Shown piece by piece: positions 16,448 through 27,757 of a stretch of 64,000 nucleotides of DNA. Location: the NCBI RefSeq assembly GCF_018531195.1, contig NZ_JAHDYS010000004.1, forward strand, positions 62,001 to 126,000, written 5' to 3'. Position numbers and translations under genes: made by a program. Origin of the DNA: Pelotalea chapellei. GTDB lineage: Bacteria > Desulfobacterota > Desulfuromonadia > Geobacterales > Pseudopelobacteraceae. The notes under the pieces were generated by a model that searched no databases, had not been told where the DNA came from, and was given only the letters and a program-made list of their open reading frames with translations. Each line of letters starts with the position of its first letter. The first letter of the stretch is position 1.

Positions 16448-17218
16448 ATGAAAAAGCACACCCTCCTGACAATTACATTTGCAACAGTAGTTACCACCGC
16501 TGCAGTAGCAACTGCGATGCCCAGCATGGCTGGCAAAGCAGCGGCACCAGCGGCATCCGCAGCCCAAGGTACTGAACCTCTTTCCGGAAAAGTGCTGCAA
16601 ACCATGAACAGCGGCGGATACAGCTATGTATTCCTGGAGAAGAAAGACGGTAAAAAAGTCTGGGTTGCCGTAGGTGAAACACCCATTAAAGTTGGCGACA
16701 AAATCGCCTTCAAGCCTGGAATGGAAATGGCTAATTTCCAGAGCAAGAGCTTGAAACGCACCTTTGACTCCATCATCTTCTCCGACGGTGTTGCCAGCAC
16801 TACTGCTGCTGCCTCAGGGACCGCTGCCAAGGCTGCAGATTCCAAACAGGCTGCCTCTCCCGGCAGCAAAGGTGCTGCCACTGCAAAAGAAAAAATCTCC
16901 GTTCCCAAGGCAACCGGAGCCAATGCCTACACAGTGGAAGGAATTTTCGGCAACAGCGCAAAGCTTGACAAGAAACAGGTTGTTGTAAAAGGAAAAGTGG
17001 TCAAGGTTTCCAGCGGCATCATGGGCAAAAACTGGATACATATTCAGGACGGTACCGGCAGCCAGGCAAAAGCCAACCACAACCTGGTCTGCACTTCAGA
17101 TGAGACAGCCAACATTGGCGATGTAATCACCGTTACCGGTACACTTGCAAAAGACAAGGACTTCGGCGCCGGATACAAATACAACGCCATCGTGGAAAAT
17201 GCCAAATTCAAGAAATAA
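16448..17218 (+). CDS. Exported protein with two OB-fold-like domains
   Basis: A 256-residue protein with a signal peptide (cleavage near AMPSMAGKA, about residue 28) and two similar modules joined by an Ala/Lys/Ser-rich linker (about 118-150). The first module (GKVLQTMNSGGYSYVFLEK through GETPIKVGDKIAF) and the second (VVVKGKVVKVSSGIMGKNW through GDVITVTGTLAKD) follow the OB-fold strand order. The second resembles periplasmic OB-fold proteins often labelled nucleic-acid binding. AAGGGG precedes the ATG and a strong terminator follows. The ligand is unknown. Confidence 0.75.
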   Translation: MKKHTLLTITFATVVTTAAVATAMPSMAGKAAAPAASAAQGTEPLSGKVLQTMNSGGYSYVFLEKKDGKKVWVAVGETPIKVGDKIAFKPGMEMANFQSKSLKRTFDSIIFSDGVASTTAAASGTAAKAADSKQAASPGSKGAATAKEKISVPKATGANAYTVEGIFGNSAKLDKKQVVVKGKVVKVSSGIMGKNWIHIQDGTGSQAKANHNLVCTSDETANIGDVITVTGTLAKDKDFGAGYKYNAIVENAKFKK

Positions 17219-17239
17219 CCATCCTCATCGCTGACACAC

Positions 17240-17273
17240 AACAAAAGCCCCTCCCCCTGGAGGGGCTTTTGTT
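17240..17273 (+). terminator. Rho-independent terminator
   Basis: A perfect 15-bp stem (AACAAAAGCCCCTCC and its complement) with a CCCT loop, followed by TTATTCTC. It lies 22 bases past the OB-fold gene. Confidence 0.85.
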
Positions 17274-17308
17274 ATTCTCACAGACATGTTCAAGCAGAGA
17301 CCTCTGAA

Positions 17309-18394
17309 ATGACAGACACCCTCCTCCGCCGCCATTACGAAATATACCCCTATCCCCATTATCCGCTGATTGCTACAGTGCGACACTGTGACACCTATGC
17401 TCTCAACCTTGACGCACTCTGGGCCCGCTTCAATGGTGTACTGCCGCCTGCAGCAAGCAAAAAAATCCTGATTGCCGGATGCGGAAGTTTTAGCCCCTAT
17501 CCTTTTGCCGTAGCCAACCCCGCTGTTCCGATCACTGCCCTGGATCTTTCACGGCCCAGTCTCCGGCGGGCCCGCCTGCACTGCCTACTGCACGGAAGAC
17601 TGAATGTCACCTGCCAGGCGGGGGACCTGCTTGACCCTCAGGTAGCTGGGGAAGAATTCTCACTAATTGATGCCTATGGTGTCCTGCATCATCTGGAAGA
17701 TCCGGCAGCGGGCCTGCAAGCCCTTGCTCAACGGCTTGCGAAAGGAGGCATCCTGCGGGTAATGGTCTACAGTCGTTATGCCCGCAGGGAAGAGGAATCC
17801 ATCAGGAGGGCCTTCAGGCTCCTCAAAATATCTGATCCGGTCACCGTGCGAGGATTGCTTAAACGTGCGGCACCAGATTCCCGCTTGCACCGCTTTGCAG
17901 AGACATCACCCGAAGCAGGTTTTGAAGCAGGGCTTGCGGACAGCCTCTTGCATCCCAGGGTGACGACCTACCGCATCAATGAGTTCATGCAGATGGTAGC
18001 TCAGTCAGGCCTGCAACCACTGCTTTTTGCACATCATGGTGCTCTTGAGAATGTCAGCCTGGAAGTACAGCGTATTCGCCTGTTGGAAACAGAGCGCACT
18101 TCCCCCGGCAACTTCATCCTCTATCTGGGCAAACAGACCACCGGCCCCTGTGCAAGCAGTGAGTCCCACGTCATGCTCAATCCTTGCCTGACCGAGAGTA
18201 TCAGGCCCTGGAAATTGACTCCGCTCTCCATTGCCCCTCGTCTGGGTCACCACATGCCCACACTGGGATTCAGCCAGAAAAAATTCCTACGACGGTTCAT
18301 CCGCCCTGTTCCCTGGAACTCCCTTTCGGCTGATGATCAACGAGCAGTAGAAGTTTACATACAAGGGTCGTTTCTGCTACAGTACCGCGTTTAA
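17309..18394 (+). CDS. Class I SAM-dependent methyltransferase
   Basis: A Rossmann-fold methyltransferase of 361 residues. Motif I is ILIAGCGS (about 53-60), the acidic loop after strand 2 is ALDLSRPSL, and motif IV/post-motif region is GVLHHLEDP (124-132). The C-terminal 130 residues are an extension without recognised motifs. The N-terminal [11 protein letters not shown] occurs in several bacterial methyltransferases of unknown substrate. It lies between a terminator and mutS (31-base gap) and may share transcription with mutS. Substrate unknown. Confidence 0.8.
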   Translation: MTDTLLRRHYEIYPYPHYPLIATVRHCDTYALNLDALWARFNGVLPPAASKKILIAGCGSFSPYPFAVANPAVPITALDLSRPSLRRARLHCLLHGRLNVTCQAGDLLDPQVAGEEFSLIDAYGVLHHLEDPAAGLQALAQRLAKGGILRVMVYSRYARREEESIRRAFRLLKISDPVTVRGLLKRAAPDSRLHRFAETSPEAGFEAGLADSLLHPRVTTYRINEFMQMVAQSGLQPLLFAHHGALENVSLEVQRIRLLETERTSPGNFILYLGKQTTGPCASSESHVMLNPCLTESIRPWKLTPLSIAPRLGHHMPTLGFSQKKFLRRFIRPVPWNSLSADDQRAVEVYIQGSFLLQYRV

Positions 18395-18425
18395 TGAACC
18401 ACACTACCCACAGAGGCATGTACAA

Positions 18426-21038
18426 ATGGCAGAGCAAACCCCCATGATGCGCCAGTACCTGGAGATCAAGTCCGGATACCCGGATGCGATCCTCTTTTTC
18501 CGCATGGGGGACTTTTACGAGATGTTCCTGGATGATGCCCTGATTGCCGCGCGCATCCTCGACATTACCCTGACCTCCCGAAACAAGGGCAGCGGCGATG
18601 AAATCCCTTTCTGTGGCGTTCCGTACCATTCTGTCACACCATATATTGCAAAACTGATCGAGACCGGACACAAGGTGGCCATTTGCGAGCAGGTGGAGGA
18701 TCCCAAGCAGACCAAGGGGATCGTCAGGCGCGAAGTGGTCAGGGTTATTACGCCAGGCCTGCTGATTGAAGCCGAGAGTCTCGCTCCGGATGAAAACAAC
18801 TACCTCCTGGCTCTCTGTCAGGGTGAAGGAGATCAGTGGGGCATTGCCTGGCTGGACCTTTCCACCGGTGAATTCCGCGTCACCGAATTGAACGGAGGAC
18901 CGGCAGCAGCCGCAGAGGCTGTCTGTGTACATCCCCGGGAAATTCTGCTTGGCGAGGGAGTGGAGCTGGAAACCCTGCCGGCAGACCTGCGGGATTTTGT
19001 GACCGATAAAATCGTTTCCCGCGCTCCGGCCTGGGTCTACGAAAGAGACTATACTCGCTCGCTGGTCTGCGACCAGTTCGGTGCGGCTTCTCCGGAATCA
19101 CTGGGGCTGGAACAGATGCCGTGGGGGCTGATTGCTGCCGGTGCGGCGTTGCATTATCTAAGGGAAAATCGTAAATCCGCCATTCCCCACATACGTGAGA
19201 TCAAGGTCTACCAGCGCTCAGAACATCTGGCCCTGGACCCTGCCACCCGCCGCAATCTTGAAATTACAGCGACCATGTCCGAAGGCAAGAAAAATGGTTC
19301 TCTGCTGGGCTGCCTGGACAGAACCTCCACCTCCATGGGGGCCAGACGCCTTAAGCAGTGGCTCAGCTATCCTCTGGTGGGGTTGGAGCCGATCCGGCAG
19401 CGTCTCTACGCAGTGGAAGAACTACTGGAACAGGCTGGAGTCAGGGAAGAACTGGTTGCACAGCTGAAGGGCATTGCAGACCTGGAGCGGCTTAATGGAC
19501 GCATCGGCATGGCCAGTGCCGGCGGTCGGGACCTGCGCGCCATGCACGACTCCCTGCAACGGATTCCGGCTCTGGTGGACCTGCTGGCGCCACTGCAGAG
19601 CGACCTGCTACGCTCCCTCTGCACGGCAATAGACCCGCTGGATGAACTCCGCAATTTAATAGAGCGCGGCATTGTCGAAAGTCCCCCTTTCTCCCTGCGC
19701 GAAGGGGGCATCATCGCCACCGGGTACAATGAGGAACTGGACGAGTTGCGCGCCATCAGCCGGGAGGGAAAGGGATTCATTGCACGGCTGGAGGCCCAGG
19801 AACGGGCCCGCACCGGCATATCTTCACTCAAGATTCGCTATAACAAGGTCTTTGGATACTCGATCGAGATTACCAAAAGCAACCTCGCCAATGTACCGGA
19901 AGATTATATCCGTCGCCAGACACTGGCCAATGCTGAGCGCTACATCACCCAGGAGCTGAAAAACTACGAAGAAAAAATCCTGGGAGCCGAGGATCGTATC
20001 TGCGAGCTCGAGTTCACTCTCTTTCAGGAAATCCGCGAGCAGGTGGCAGCCCAATCAGGACGCATTGCCCGCACAGCCGATGGTCTGGCGTCACTCGATG
20101 TACTGGTTTCACTGGCACTGGTGGCTGACGAGCGCGGCTATACCAAGCCGCAGGTGGATGAGTCAGACAGCATCGAAATCACTGACGGACGACATCCGGT
20201 CATCGAAAGCATGAAACTGGGTGAGCGTTTCGTGCCCAATGACACCCGACTGGATGGCGCTGAAAATCAGATCCTGATGATCACCGGTCCCAACATGGCA
20301 GGCAAGTCAACTTACATGCGCCAGGTTGCACTGATCACGCTGATGGCTCAAGCCGGCAGCTTCGTGCCTGCGGCTGCGGCCCGCATCGGTATTGCCGACC
20401 GCATCTTCACCCGTGTCGGTGCCGGAGACAACCTGGCACGCGGCCAGTCAACCTTCATGCTGGAGATGATGGAGGCAGCCGGTATCCTGCGCAACGCCAC
20501 CCCTCGCAGCCTGATCGTGATGGACGAGATCGGCCGGGGCACCTCCACCTTTGACGGAGTTTCCATTGCCTGGGCAGTGGCCGAATTTATCCACGACACC
20601 CCCACCTGCCGCTCCAGGACCCTGTTCGCCACCCATTACCATGAGCTTGCCGAACTGGCGACAACACGGGAACGGATTAAGAATTACACCGTTGCAGTAC
20701 GGGAATGGAACGACCAGGTCATCTTCCTGCGCACCATCGTCCCTGGCAGCGCCTCACACTCCTACGGCATACAGGTGGCTCGTCTTGCAGGCATGCCCCG
20801 TGACGTGATCGAGCGCGCAAAAGAAATTCTGCATAATCTGGAACGAGGCGAGTACGAAGAAGGTGCTCCCCGCCTGGCCAAGAGCCGCAAAACCAAATCC
20901 ACCGAAGCTTCTCCGCAGTTTACTTTGTTTGAAAGCAACGAAGATCTTTTGCGTCAGCGGTTGAAGAAACTGAATCTTTCTGTCACCACTCCCCTGGAAG
21001 CACTCAACCTGCTCGACGAACTGAAAAAAATGATTTAA
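18426..21038 (+). CDS. mutS: DNA mismatch repair protein MutS
   Basis: Recognises base mismatches and small loops and recruits MutL. The 870-residue protein has the full domain set. The mismatch-wedge motif is RMGDFYEMF near residue 26. The connector, lever and clamp regions follow, then the ABC-type ATPase with Walker [14 protein letters not shown] (621-633), Walker [17 protein letters not shown] and THYHELAEL. The C-terminal part (LLDELKKMI) is the dimer/tetramer helix. It heads a run of closely spaced genes: the amidase starts 11 bases later. No mutL is adjacent. Confidence 0.98.
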   Translation: MAEQTPMMRQYLEIKSGYPDAILFFRMGDFYEMFLDDALIAARILDITLTSRNKGSGDEIPFCGVPYHSVTPYIAKLIETGHKVAICEQVEDPKQTKGIVRREVVRVITPGLLIEAESLAPDENNYLLALCQGEGDQWGIAWLDLSTGEFRVTELNGGPAAAAEAVCVHPREILLGEGVELETLPADLRDFVTDKIVSRAPAWVYERDYTRSLVCDQFGAASPESLGLEQMPWGLIAAGAALHYLRENRKSAIPHIREIKVYQRSEHLALDPATRRNLEITATMSEGKKNGSLLGCLDRTSTSMGARRLKQWLSYPLVGLEPIRQRLYAVEELLEQAGVREELVAQLKGIADLERLNGRIGMASAGGRDLRAMHDSLQRIPALVDLLAPLQSDLLRSLCTAIDPLDELRNLIERGIVESPPFSLREGGIIATGYNEELDELRAISREGKGFIARLEAQERARTGISSLKIRYNKVFGYSIEITKSNLANVPEDYIRRQTLANAERYITQELKNYEEKILGAEDRICELEFTLFQEIREQVAAQSGRIARTADGLASLDVLVSLALVADERGYTKPQVDESDSIEITDGRHPVIESMKLGERFVPNDTRLDGAENQILMITGPNMAGKSTYMRQVALITLMAQAGSFVPAAAARIGIADRIFTRVGAGDNLARGQSTFMLEMMEAAGILRNATPRSLIVMDEIGRGTSTFDGVSIAWAVAEFIHDTPTCRSRTLFATHYHELAELATTRERIKNYTVAVREWNDQVIFLRTIVPGSASHSYGIQVARLAGMPRDVIERAKEILHNLERGEYEEGAPRLAKSRKTKSTEASPQFTLFESNEDLLRQRLKKLNLSVTTPLEALNLLDELKKMI

Positions 21039-21049
21039 GGGCTCACCCT

Positions 21050-22315
21050 ATGCACAAATTAGTTCGGACAATTGCCTGCCTGCTGTGCCTCTCCCTGGTA
21101 TTTCCCTTGATTGCATTTGCTGCAAAGAAAAAGGATACAAAGCAACCTATATTCAGTGGACATTCATCCACTTCGACACGCCCCACTGCTCTGCTGAGCG
21201 AGATGAAACACTGGTCAAACCCTGATTACACCAGAATTTCTCTTGATCTGAATCAGGATGTAACCTGGGAAGCCCACGAACTGGGCAAAGGGGGAGCAGG
21301 AAGACCGGGAAGGATCTATATCGACATCAACCGGACCAGGCTGGCACGGGGTGTAAAGGATATCACCATCGAAGACGGCCTGCTGAAGGGCGCACGCATC
21401 GGCCAGTATAAACCGGACGTGGTAAGAGTGGTTCTAGATACTGAGAACATCAAGGACTACAAGGTATTTTCTCTTTCCGACCCGTCTCGCCTGGTGATTG
21501 ATGTACGAGGTGTACGTCCCACTGAAATCTCACGCCTCGAAAAGTCTATTACCGCGGCATTACCGATGCCTGCAGAAGCGAAACGTGAAGAAGCGGTGAT
21601 TGTTGAGAAAAAGCCCAAACCGTTAAAAAAGCCGTTGATTTCCAAAATCCGTCGCATTGTTGTCGATCCGGGTCATGGTGGTCACGACCCAGGTGCTGTC
21701 GGCCCCAATGGTGTCCAGGAAAAAGACGTGGTTCTTGCCATTGGACTAAAATTACGCGAATTACTCAAGGAGGAGTTGGGCCTGGATGTGGTTATGACAC
21801 GCTCCACGGATGTCTTCATTCCACTTGAGGAACGTACTGCCATAGCCAACAAGGTTAATGCCGACCTGTTCGTCTCAGTCCATGCAAACGCCGCCGTTAA
21901 CCGGAGTGCCGCCGGTATTGAAACCTATTATCTAAGCCTTGCCAAAACTGAGAAAACGGCCCAACTGGCTGCCAAGGAAAACGGTACTACGCTGGAGAAG
22001 GTCAGCGTCCTGCAGGCAATTCTGTTCGATCTGATGGCCAACTACAAGCTGAACGATTCGGCCCATCTGGCAGAAGAAGTTCAGAAGTCACTGCACAAAA
22101 AAATCCGCGGAAAATACGCGGATGCCAGGAACCTGGGGGTTAAGCAGGGTCCGTTTTATGTTCTGGTAGGCGCGACGATGCCGAGTATCCTCGTTGAAAC
22201 CGCCTTTGTGAGCAATGTCCAGGAAGAATCACGCCTGAAAGATCCAGCCTATCAGGATATGACGGCCGAAGGCATTCTTGAAGGTGTTCGAACGTATATA
22301 TCGAGTGTGAAGTAA
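21050..22315 (+). CDS. amiC: N-acetylmuramoyl-L-alanine amidase with AMIN domain
   Basis: Periplasmic peptidoglycan amidase involved in daughter-cell separation. A signal peptide (residues 1-24) is followed by an AMIN domain (about 55-165; DYTRISLDLNQDVTWEA, YKPDVVRVVLDTE). A linker leads to the Amidase_3 catalytic domain (about 198-420), with VDPGHGGHDPGA (zinc ligand His209), the Glu in NGVQEKDV, SVHANAA and VETAFVSN. The 421-residue length matches AmiC/AmiB types. It is tightly packed between mutS and rsmI and probably co-transcribed with them. Confidence 0.93.
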   Translation: MHKLVRTIACLLCLSLVFPLIAFAAKKKDTKQPIFSGHSSTSTRPTALLSEMKHWSNPDYTRISLDLNQDVTWEAHELGKGGAGRPGRIYIDINRTRLARGVKDITIEDGLLKGARIGQYKPDVVRVVLDTENIKDYKVFSLSDPSRLVIDVRGVRPTEISRLEKSITAALPMPAEAKREEAVIVEKKPKPLKKPLISKIRRIVVDPGHGGHDPGAVGPNGVQEKDVVLAIGLKLRELLKEELGLDVVMTRSTDVFIPLEERTAIANKVNADLFVSVHANAAVNRSAAGIETYYLSLAKTEKTAQLAAKENGTTLEKVSVLQAILFDLMANYKLNDSAHLAEEVQKSLHKKIRGKYADARNLGVKQGPFYVLVGATMPSILVETAFVSNVQEESRLKDPAYQDMTAEGILEGVRTYISSVK

Positions 22316-22316
22316 G

Positions 22317-23159
22317 ATGTCCGGCACTCTATTTATAGTAGCTACCCCGATTGGAAATCTGGAAGACATGACCTATCGGGCTGTGCGCACCCTGGCCCAG
22401 GTTGATCTGATTGCTGCCGAAGATACGCGCCACTCCCTCAAGTTGCTTAACCACTTCAATATTTCCAAGCCGCTTACTTCATACTTTGATCACAACCAGC
22501 AGTTCAAGGGAGAGCGCATACTGAACGCACTGCGCCAGGGAAAATCTGTTGCGCTGATCTCAGACGCCGGCACACCCTGCGTTTCCGATCCCGGATATCA
22601 CCTGGTCCGTGATGCAGTGGCCGAAGGCATTTCAGTTGTTCCCATACCCGGTTGCAGTGCGGCAATTACCGCAATCTCCGTCTCCGGTCTGCCCAGCGAC
22701 ACTTTCACTTTTGCCGGTTTCCCCCCCTCACGCCAGGGGAAACGCCGGGGATTTCTGGTAAAGGTGACCGACTTGCCCGGCACCCTTGTACTCTACGAGG
22801 CACCCCATCGCCTTGAAGAAACACTGCAGGACATACTTCACGTTCTCGGAGAGCGTCAGGTCGTCGTCGCTCGGGAACTGACAAAAATCTACGAGGAGTG
22901 CATCCGAGGCACAGTATCCGAAGTCATGGCCTCTGTAGCCAAGGGCAAAGTACGCGGCGAGGTTGTTATCCTGATCGCACCCGGCGAACCTGTTCAGGAG
23001 GAAACTGAACCACTTGATAAGACGCTCCATCGCCTTCTGTACGAGGAACAACTTTCCGTAAAAGATGCTGCCCGCAAGGCAGCCGAAATTACAGGTGTCA
23101 CGCGCAACGAAGCCTATTCTGAGGCCCTGCGCTTGAAAAACGAGGGCGGCCAGATATAA
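22317..23159 (+). CDS. rsmI: 16S rRNA (cytidine1402-2'-O)-methyltransferase
   Basis: SAM-dependent methyltransferase of the tetrapyrrole-methylase fold that 2'-O-methylates C1402 of 16S rRNA. Family motifs are visible: VATPIGNLEDMTYRA, AAEDTRHSLKLL, LISDAGTPCVSDPGY, PIPGCSAAI, YEAPHRLEETL and GEVVILIAPG. The 280-residue length is typical. The ATG lies one base after the amidase stop, so translation is probably coupled. Confidence 0.96.
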   Translation: MSGTLFIVATPIGNLEDMTYRAVRTLAQVDLIAAEDTRHSLKLLNHFNISKPLTSYFDHNQQFKGERILNALRQGKSVALISDAGTPCVSDPGYHLVRDAVAEGISVVPIPGCSAAITAISVSGLPSDTFTFAGFPPSRQGKRRGFLVKVTDLPGTLVLYEAPHRLEETLQDILHVLGERQVVVARELTKIYEECIRGTVSEVMASVAKGKVRGEVVILIAPGEPVQEETEPLDKTLHRLLYEEQLSVKDAARKAAEITGVTRNEAYSEALRLKNEGGQI

Positions 23160-23233
23160 TAGTGCTGGAATTTTTATTGGGTACTATGTTATAGCTCCAC
23201 GTTAAAACAACCCGCTTGGGAGGGTAAAAAGTA

Positions 23234-24592
23234 ATGAAAATATGTATTTTCGGCGCAGGGTATGTCGGCCTAGTTGCTGCTGCCTGCTTTGCCGAAAGCG
23301 GCAATACCGTCACTGCCGTTGATGTGGATGAAACCAAAATTGAAGCGCTCAAACAAGGCAATATTCCCATCTATGAACCGGGCCTCAAAGAAATGATTCT
23401 CCGGAATCTTGCGGAAGGCCGGCTTTCTTTTACCACCAATGCCACCGAAGCTATACAGTCTTCCCTGGTCAGTTTCATTGCTGTCGGAACTCCGCCAGGC
23501 GAGGATGGTTCAGCAGACCTTAAATACGTACTGGAGGTGGCCAGCGAAATCGGCCGCGCCATGACCGGTTTCAAAATTGTTGTAGACAAATCCACTGTAC
23601 CGGTCGGCACTGCCGACAAGGTTCGAGCCGCAATCTCGGAACAGCTGAATATAAGGGGTGTCGACCTGGAATTCGATGTTGTTTCCAACCCGGAGCTCCT
23701 CAAGGAAGGCGCTGCCATCGAAGACTTCATGAAACCGGACCGGGTGGTCATCGGTACCGACAATGTCCGCACCGCTGAAATCATGAAGGAGCTTTACGAT
23801 CCCTTCATGCGCAAGCAGAACCGGATGATCGTCATGGACATCCGCAGCGCAGAAATGACGAAATATGCTGCAAATGCAATGCTGGCGACCCGCATATCAT
23901 TCATGAACCAGATCGCCAACCTGTGTGACCACATGGGCGCGGATGTATCTGCAGTGCGCGAGGGAATCGGTTCTGATTCACGCATTGGTTACGACTTCCT
24001 CTTTCCCGGCCCCGGCTACGGCGGATCCTGCTTTCCCAAAGATGTCAAAGCCTTGGTCAGAACAGCCGAAGAGTGTAATTACGATTTTCTGTTACTGAAG
24101 GCTGTGGAAGAGGTCAACGAACGCCAGAAAGAAGTTCTGGCAGACCGACTGATCCGTGAACTTGGTGCACCCAATCAGGCGCAACCGCTGGCTGGAAGAA
24201 TCATCGCCTGTTGGGGGTTGTCCTTCAAACCTCGCACCGATGATATGCGCGAGGCTCCGGCAATCACCATAATCGAACGACTGTTGGCTGCCGGCGCCAC
24301 TGTCAGGGCACACGACCCCGAAGCAATCAAAGAAGCCAAAAAGGTTTTCGGTGACCGCATCGAGTTCAGCCACAACCAGTACGAAATACTTGATAATGCT
24401 GATGCCCTGACCATTATTACCGACTGGAACGAGTATCGCAATCCTGACTTCGATCGCATAAAAGCATCCCTTAAAAACGCCACCATCGTCGATGGCCGCA
24501 ACCTTTACAAACCCAAACGTATGGCTGCTGCCGGATTTCGCTACCTCCCCCTGGGACGTAATGGCCATGGTATCAGCCAGGAAGGGCACTGA
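23234..24592 (+). CDS. ugd: UDP-glucose 6-dehydrogenase
   Basis: NAD-dependent four-electron oxidation of UDP-glucose to UDP-glucuronate. The 452-residue protein has the NAD-binding GAGYVGL (7-13), [14 protein letters not shown] and [14 protein letters not shown]. The catalytic cysteine is in [10 protein letters not shown] (Cys266), and [15 protein letters not shown] is in the C-terminal domain. GGGAGGG precedes the ATG. The next gene, UDP-glucuronate decarboxylase, uses its product and starts 3 bases after its stop, so the two form a UDP-xylose branch for envelope polysaccharide. Confidence 0.96.
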   Translation: MKICIFGAGYVGLVAAACFAESGNTVTAVDVDETKIEALKQGNIPIYEPGLKEMILRNLAEGRLSFTTNATEAIQSSLVSFIAVGTPPGEDGSADLKYVLEVASEIGRAMTGFKIVVDKSTVPVGTADKVRAAISEQLNIRGVDLEFDVVSNPELLKEGAAIEDFMKPDRVVIGTDNVRTAEIMKELYDPFMRKQNRMIVMDIRSAEMTKYAANAMLATRISFMNQIANLCDHMGADVSAVREGIGSDSRIGYDFLFPGPGYGGSCFPKDVKALVRTAEECNYDFLLLKAVEEVNERQKEVLADRLIRELGAPNQAQPLAGRIIACWGLSFKPRTDDMREAPAITIIERLLAAGATVRAHDPEAIKEAKKVFGDRIEFSHNQYEILDNADALTIITDWNEYRNPDFDRIKASLKNATIVDGRNLYKPKRMAAAGFRYLPLGRNGHGISQEGH

Positions 24593-24594
24593 TT

Positions 24595-25530
24595 ATGCGC
24601 GTTCTTGTTACTGGCGGAGCCGGATTCATCGGATCGCATCTCTGCGAACGATTACTTGATGGAGGGCATGATGTAATCTGCCTGGACAACTTCTTCACCG
24701 GAAGCAAAGACAACATAATTCACCTGATGGACAACCACCGCTTCGAGCTGGTGCGCCATGACATCGTCGAACCGATCCTACTGGAAGTCGATCGCATCTA
24801 CAATCTTGCCTGTCCCGCCTCCCCGGTGCATTACCAGTACAACCCTGTTAAAACGGTAAAGACCAGCGTTATGGGCACCATCAATATGCTGGGGCTTGCC
24901 AAACGGGTGAAGGCTCGCATTTTACAAGCTTCGACTTCCGAAGTGTACGGCGATCCCCAGGTGCATCCCCAGTCCGAAAGTTACTGGGGGAACGTCAATC
25001 CGATCGGCATCCGCAGTTGCTATGATGAGGGCAAGCGTGTGGCGGAAACCCTGATGATGGACTATCATCGCCAAAACGGGGTGGACATCCGCATCATCCG
25101 TATCTTCAACACCTATGGGCCACGCATGGCAGAGAATGATGGTCGTGTTGTCTCCAACTTCATCCTTCAAGCCTTGCGGAATGAAGACATTACCGTATAT
25201 GGCAATGGTTCCCAGACACGCTCTTTTTGTTATGTATCAGATCTGGTGGAAGGGATGATCCGCATGATGGAATGCGAGGATTTCATAGGGCCGGTCAACC
25301 TGGGGAATCCCGTTGAAAACACAATCCTTGAGTTTGCAGAGAAAATCATTACAATAACCAAATCGCGCTCCAAAATCGTTTTCAATCCCCTGCCGCAGGA
25401 CGACCCCAAACAGCGTCGTCCGATAATTGACCTAGCGGGAGAGAAACTGGGCTGGAATCCACAGGTTGCCCTTAACGACGGCCTTCTGGCAACCGCCGAT
25501 TATTTCAAAAAACGCATTAATCAGGTCTGA
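24595..25530 (+). CDS. uxs: UDP-glucuronate decarboxylase (UDP-xylose synthase)
   Basis: Extended SDR enzyme decarboxylating UDP-glucuronate to UDP-xylose. NAD-binding [10 protein letters not shown] is at 7-16 and the catalytic pair Tyr143/Lys147 is in CYDEGKR. Uxs-typical blocks are [60 protein letters not shown] and [16 protein letters not shown]. The 311-residue length is typical of the bacterial single-domain enzyme. The genetic linkage to ugd supports the assignment. A dTDP-glucose dehydratase is less likely given the PVHYQYNP block. Confidence 0.93.
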   Translation: MRVLVTGGAGFIGSHLCERLLDGGHDVICLDNFFTGSKDNIIHLMDNHRFELVRHDIVEPILLEVDRIYNLACPASPVHYQYNPVKTVKTSVMGTINMLGLAKRVKARILQASTSEVYGDPQVHPQSESYWGNVNPIGIRSCYDEGKRVAETLMMDYHRQNGVDIRIIRIFNTYGPRMAENDGRVVSNFILQALRNEDITVYGNGSQTRSFCYVSDLVEGMIRMMECEDFIGPVNLGNPVENTILEFAEKIITITKSRSKIVFNPLPQDDPKQRRPIIDLAGEKLGWNPQVALNDGLLATADYFKKRINQV

Positions 25531-25534
25531 CACC

Positions 25535-25828
25535 GTGAAATTGCGCCTCCAGAGAAGAATGTACCTCATTCCTGCGGGATGCATCGCCTTCATCCTCTTC
25601 TTTACCGTCTTCGGTGACAAGGGGTTGCTGCGCATCTATGAACTCCGGCAGGACAAAGAGAAAATAGATGCGCGCCTCACTACCACACGTGAAGAAAACG
25701 AAAAACTGAAGCACGACATTCACGCCCTCAAAACGGACCGACGCTATATAGAAAGCATTGCACGCAAAGATCTCGGGCTCGTGCGCAGCAACGAAGTCAT
25801 CTATCAGTTTGCCCAGGAGAAAAAGTAG
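25535..25828 (+). CDS. FtsB/DivIC-like septum formation initiator
   Basis: A 97-residue single-span protein. A basic N-terminus (KLRLQRR) is followed by a membrane helix (about 9-27) and a coiled coil (ELRQDKEKIDARLTTTREENEKLKHDIHALK). It ends in the family-typical RRYIESIARKDLGLVRSNEVIYQF. The topology and the IAR(K)DLGLV motif are those of FtsB, which joins FtsL and FtsQ in the divisome. A GTG start was chosen; an ATG 24 bases later would still leave the membrane helix. It follows uxs by 4 bases. Confidence 0.82.
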   Translation: MKLRLQRRMYLIPAGCIAFILFFTVFGDKGLLRIYELRQDKEKIDARLTTTREENEKLKHDIHALKTDRRYIESIARKDLGLVRSNEVIYQFAQEKK

Positions 25829-25840
25829 AAAGGCTCTACC

Positions 25841-26011
25841 ATGCCACGACAACGCTGTGCCGTCTGCGCCTGGCGCGAGAACTGCTCCAAAAAATTCTGC
25901 GTAAGTGACGGTGGGGCGCGTTGCCCCGACTTCTCACGCGACATCAGCATTAAAGACGCTGATGAGGATGCAGACACACCGAACACTCTCAAGGAATCCC
26001 CTAAAACATGA
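25841..26011 (+). CDS. Small cysteine-rich protein, unknown function
   Basis: A 56-residue gene whose stop overlaps the argS start by four bases (ATGA), so translation is probably coupled. Cysteines are concentrated in [15 protein letters not shown] with one more in ARCPDF, giving CxxC-x6-C-x4-C-x8-C; this is a plausible small metal or Fe-S binding module. The C-terminal third is acidic ([10 protein letters not shown]). AAAGG stands before the ATG. Codon flow and tight packing argue that it is real. No known family was recognised. Confidence 0.68.
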   Translation: MPRQRCAVCAWRENCSKKFCVSDGGARCPDFSRDISIKDADEDADTPNTLKESPKT

Positions 26012-27699
26012 TGCGTCAAAGAATTGCTTTACTTGTTGAAACCGCCCTGCGTACAGCGCATACCTCTGCCGAATTTGTTACCGATCCACTTCCTTCCATC
26101 ATAATCGGAACACCAGCCAATCAGGAACACGGGGATTTTTCCTGCAACATTGCCATGCAGATGGCAAAGGGCGAGCGCAAGGCTCCGCGCCAGGTTGCAG
26201 AGACAATTATCCGCTACTTGGGAAATGGTAATGGGCTGCTACTGAAAACCGAGATCGCCGGGCCTGGTTTCATTAATTTTTTCATCTCTCCTTCCGCCTG
26301 GCAAGGCGCTCTCCTTGAAATAGAATCCGCCGGAACAGATTTCGGACGTACCACCACCGGTGCAGGAAAGAAAATACAGGTTGAATTTGTCAGTGCGAAT
26401 CCCACCGGTCCCCTGCATATCGGCCATGGACGTGGAGCGGCTATCGGCGACACCATATGCCGACTGCTTGGCGCTACCGGGTGGGATGTCACCCGCGAGT
26501 TTTACTATAACGATGCAGGACAGCAGATCACCAATCTGGCACTTTCCGTTCAGGCACGTTGCCTGGGGATTGAACCAGACGATTCAAGCTGGCCGACTGA
26601 TGGCTATCAGGGGGAGTACATCAAAGATGTTGCGCGCTCCTATCTGGCAAAGGAAACTGTGCATGCCGATGACCGGCATGTTGAAGCCCTGGGAGATCCA
26701 CACAATCTGGATGCTGTTCGCGAGTTTGCAGTTGCTTGCCTGCGCCGGGAACAAGACCTGGACCTCAAAGCTTTTGATGTGCATTTTGATGTCTTCACTC
26801 TCGAATCCGAACTATATCGGAGAGGAGACGTTGATGCAGTGGTCAAATCTCTTGCCGAAAACGGTTACACCTACGAGCAGGATGGCGCTCTCTGGCTGCG
26901 AACCACCGAGTTCGGTGATGACAAAGATCGTGTGATGCGCAAAACCGATGGCGGCTATACCTACTTTGTTCCCGATATCGCCTACCACCTCAACAAATGG
27001 AAGCGCGGATTCACCAGGGTCATTAACGAGCAAGGCTCAGACCATCACAGCACTATCACCCGTGTCCGTGCGGGGCTCCAAGCGCTTAAATGCGATATTC
27101 CGCAAGGGTGGCCTGAGTATGTTCTGCACCAGATGGTTACGGTCCTCCGTGCAGGCGAAGAAGTTAAAATCTCCAAGCGGGCCGGCAGCTACGTGACATT
27201 GCGGGACCTGATCGATGAAGTCGGCAGGGATGCGACCCGTTTTTTCTTCATCATGCGTAAACCTGACTCACAGCTTGTCTTTGACATCGATCTGGCCAAA
27301 GAACAGTCCCCGGACAACCCGGTCTATTACGTACAATACGCCCACGCACGCATTTGCAGCATCTTCGAAAACGCTGCCGAAAAAGGACACGTCGCACCGC
27401 TGCAGCCGCGCCCTGAGCAGGTAGCCGCACTTACTACCCCCGAAGAGTTGCAATTGATCAAGCTTCTGGCAGCACTGCCGGACACAGTTGCAGACGCTGC
27501 CCAGCAATTCGAGCCCCATCGGCTTACGTATTATCTGACCGAACTGGCTGGCTGCTTCCACAGCTTTTACAACAAAAATCGCGTCATCGGCGAAGATGCA
27601 GCGCTTACCAGCGCACGCCTCTATCTTCTTGCACGTACTGCCCAGATTTTGAAGAATGCCCTTACAATTTTGGGGATATCAGCACCCGAAAGAATGTGA
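26008..27699 (+). CDS. argS: Arginyl-tRNA synthetase
   Basis: Class I aminoacyl-tRNA synthetase charging tRNA-Arg. The 563-residue protein has the N-terminal Arg-specific domain, then the HIGH motif in [14 protein letters not shown] (His137 to His140) and the KMSKS-equivalent VKISKRAG (about 387-391). A C-terminal DALR anticodon-binding domain ends with [10 protein letters not shown]. Its ATG overlaps the stop of the small Cys-rich gene. It lies in a plus-strand cluster ending at the SPOR protein. Confidence 0.97.
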   Translation: MMRQRIALLVETALRTAHTSAEFVTDPLPSIIIGTPANQEHGDFSCNIAMQMAKGERKAPRQVAETIIRYLGNGNGLLLKTEIAGPGFINFFISPSAWQGALLEIESAGTDFGRTTTGAGKKIQVEFVSANPTGPLHIGHGRGAAIGDTICRLLGATGWDVTREFYYNDAGQQITNLALSVQARCLGIEPDDSSWPTDGYQGEYIKDVARSYLAKETVHADDRHVEALGDPHNLDAVREFAVACLRREQDLDLKAFDVHFDVFTLESELYRRGDVDAVVKSLAENGYTYEQDGALWLRTTEFGDDKDRVMRKTDGGYTYFVPDIAYHLNKWKRGFTRVINEQGSDHHSTITRVRAGLQALKCDIPQGWPEYVLHQMVTVLRAGEEVKISKRAGSYVTLRDLIDEVGRDATRFFFIMRKPDSQLVFDIDLAKEQSPDNPVYYVQYAHARICSIFENAAEKGHVAPLQPRPEQVAALTTPEELQLIKLLAALPDTVADAAQQFEPHRLTYYLTELAGCFHSFYNKNRVIGEDAALTSARLYLLARTAQILKNALTILGISAPERM

Positions 27700-27757
27700 T
27701 TCAACTAAAGGCCACACAATGAGCCGCGCTTGATTTGAAAGTTTAACGGAGTTCCCA

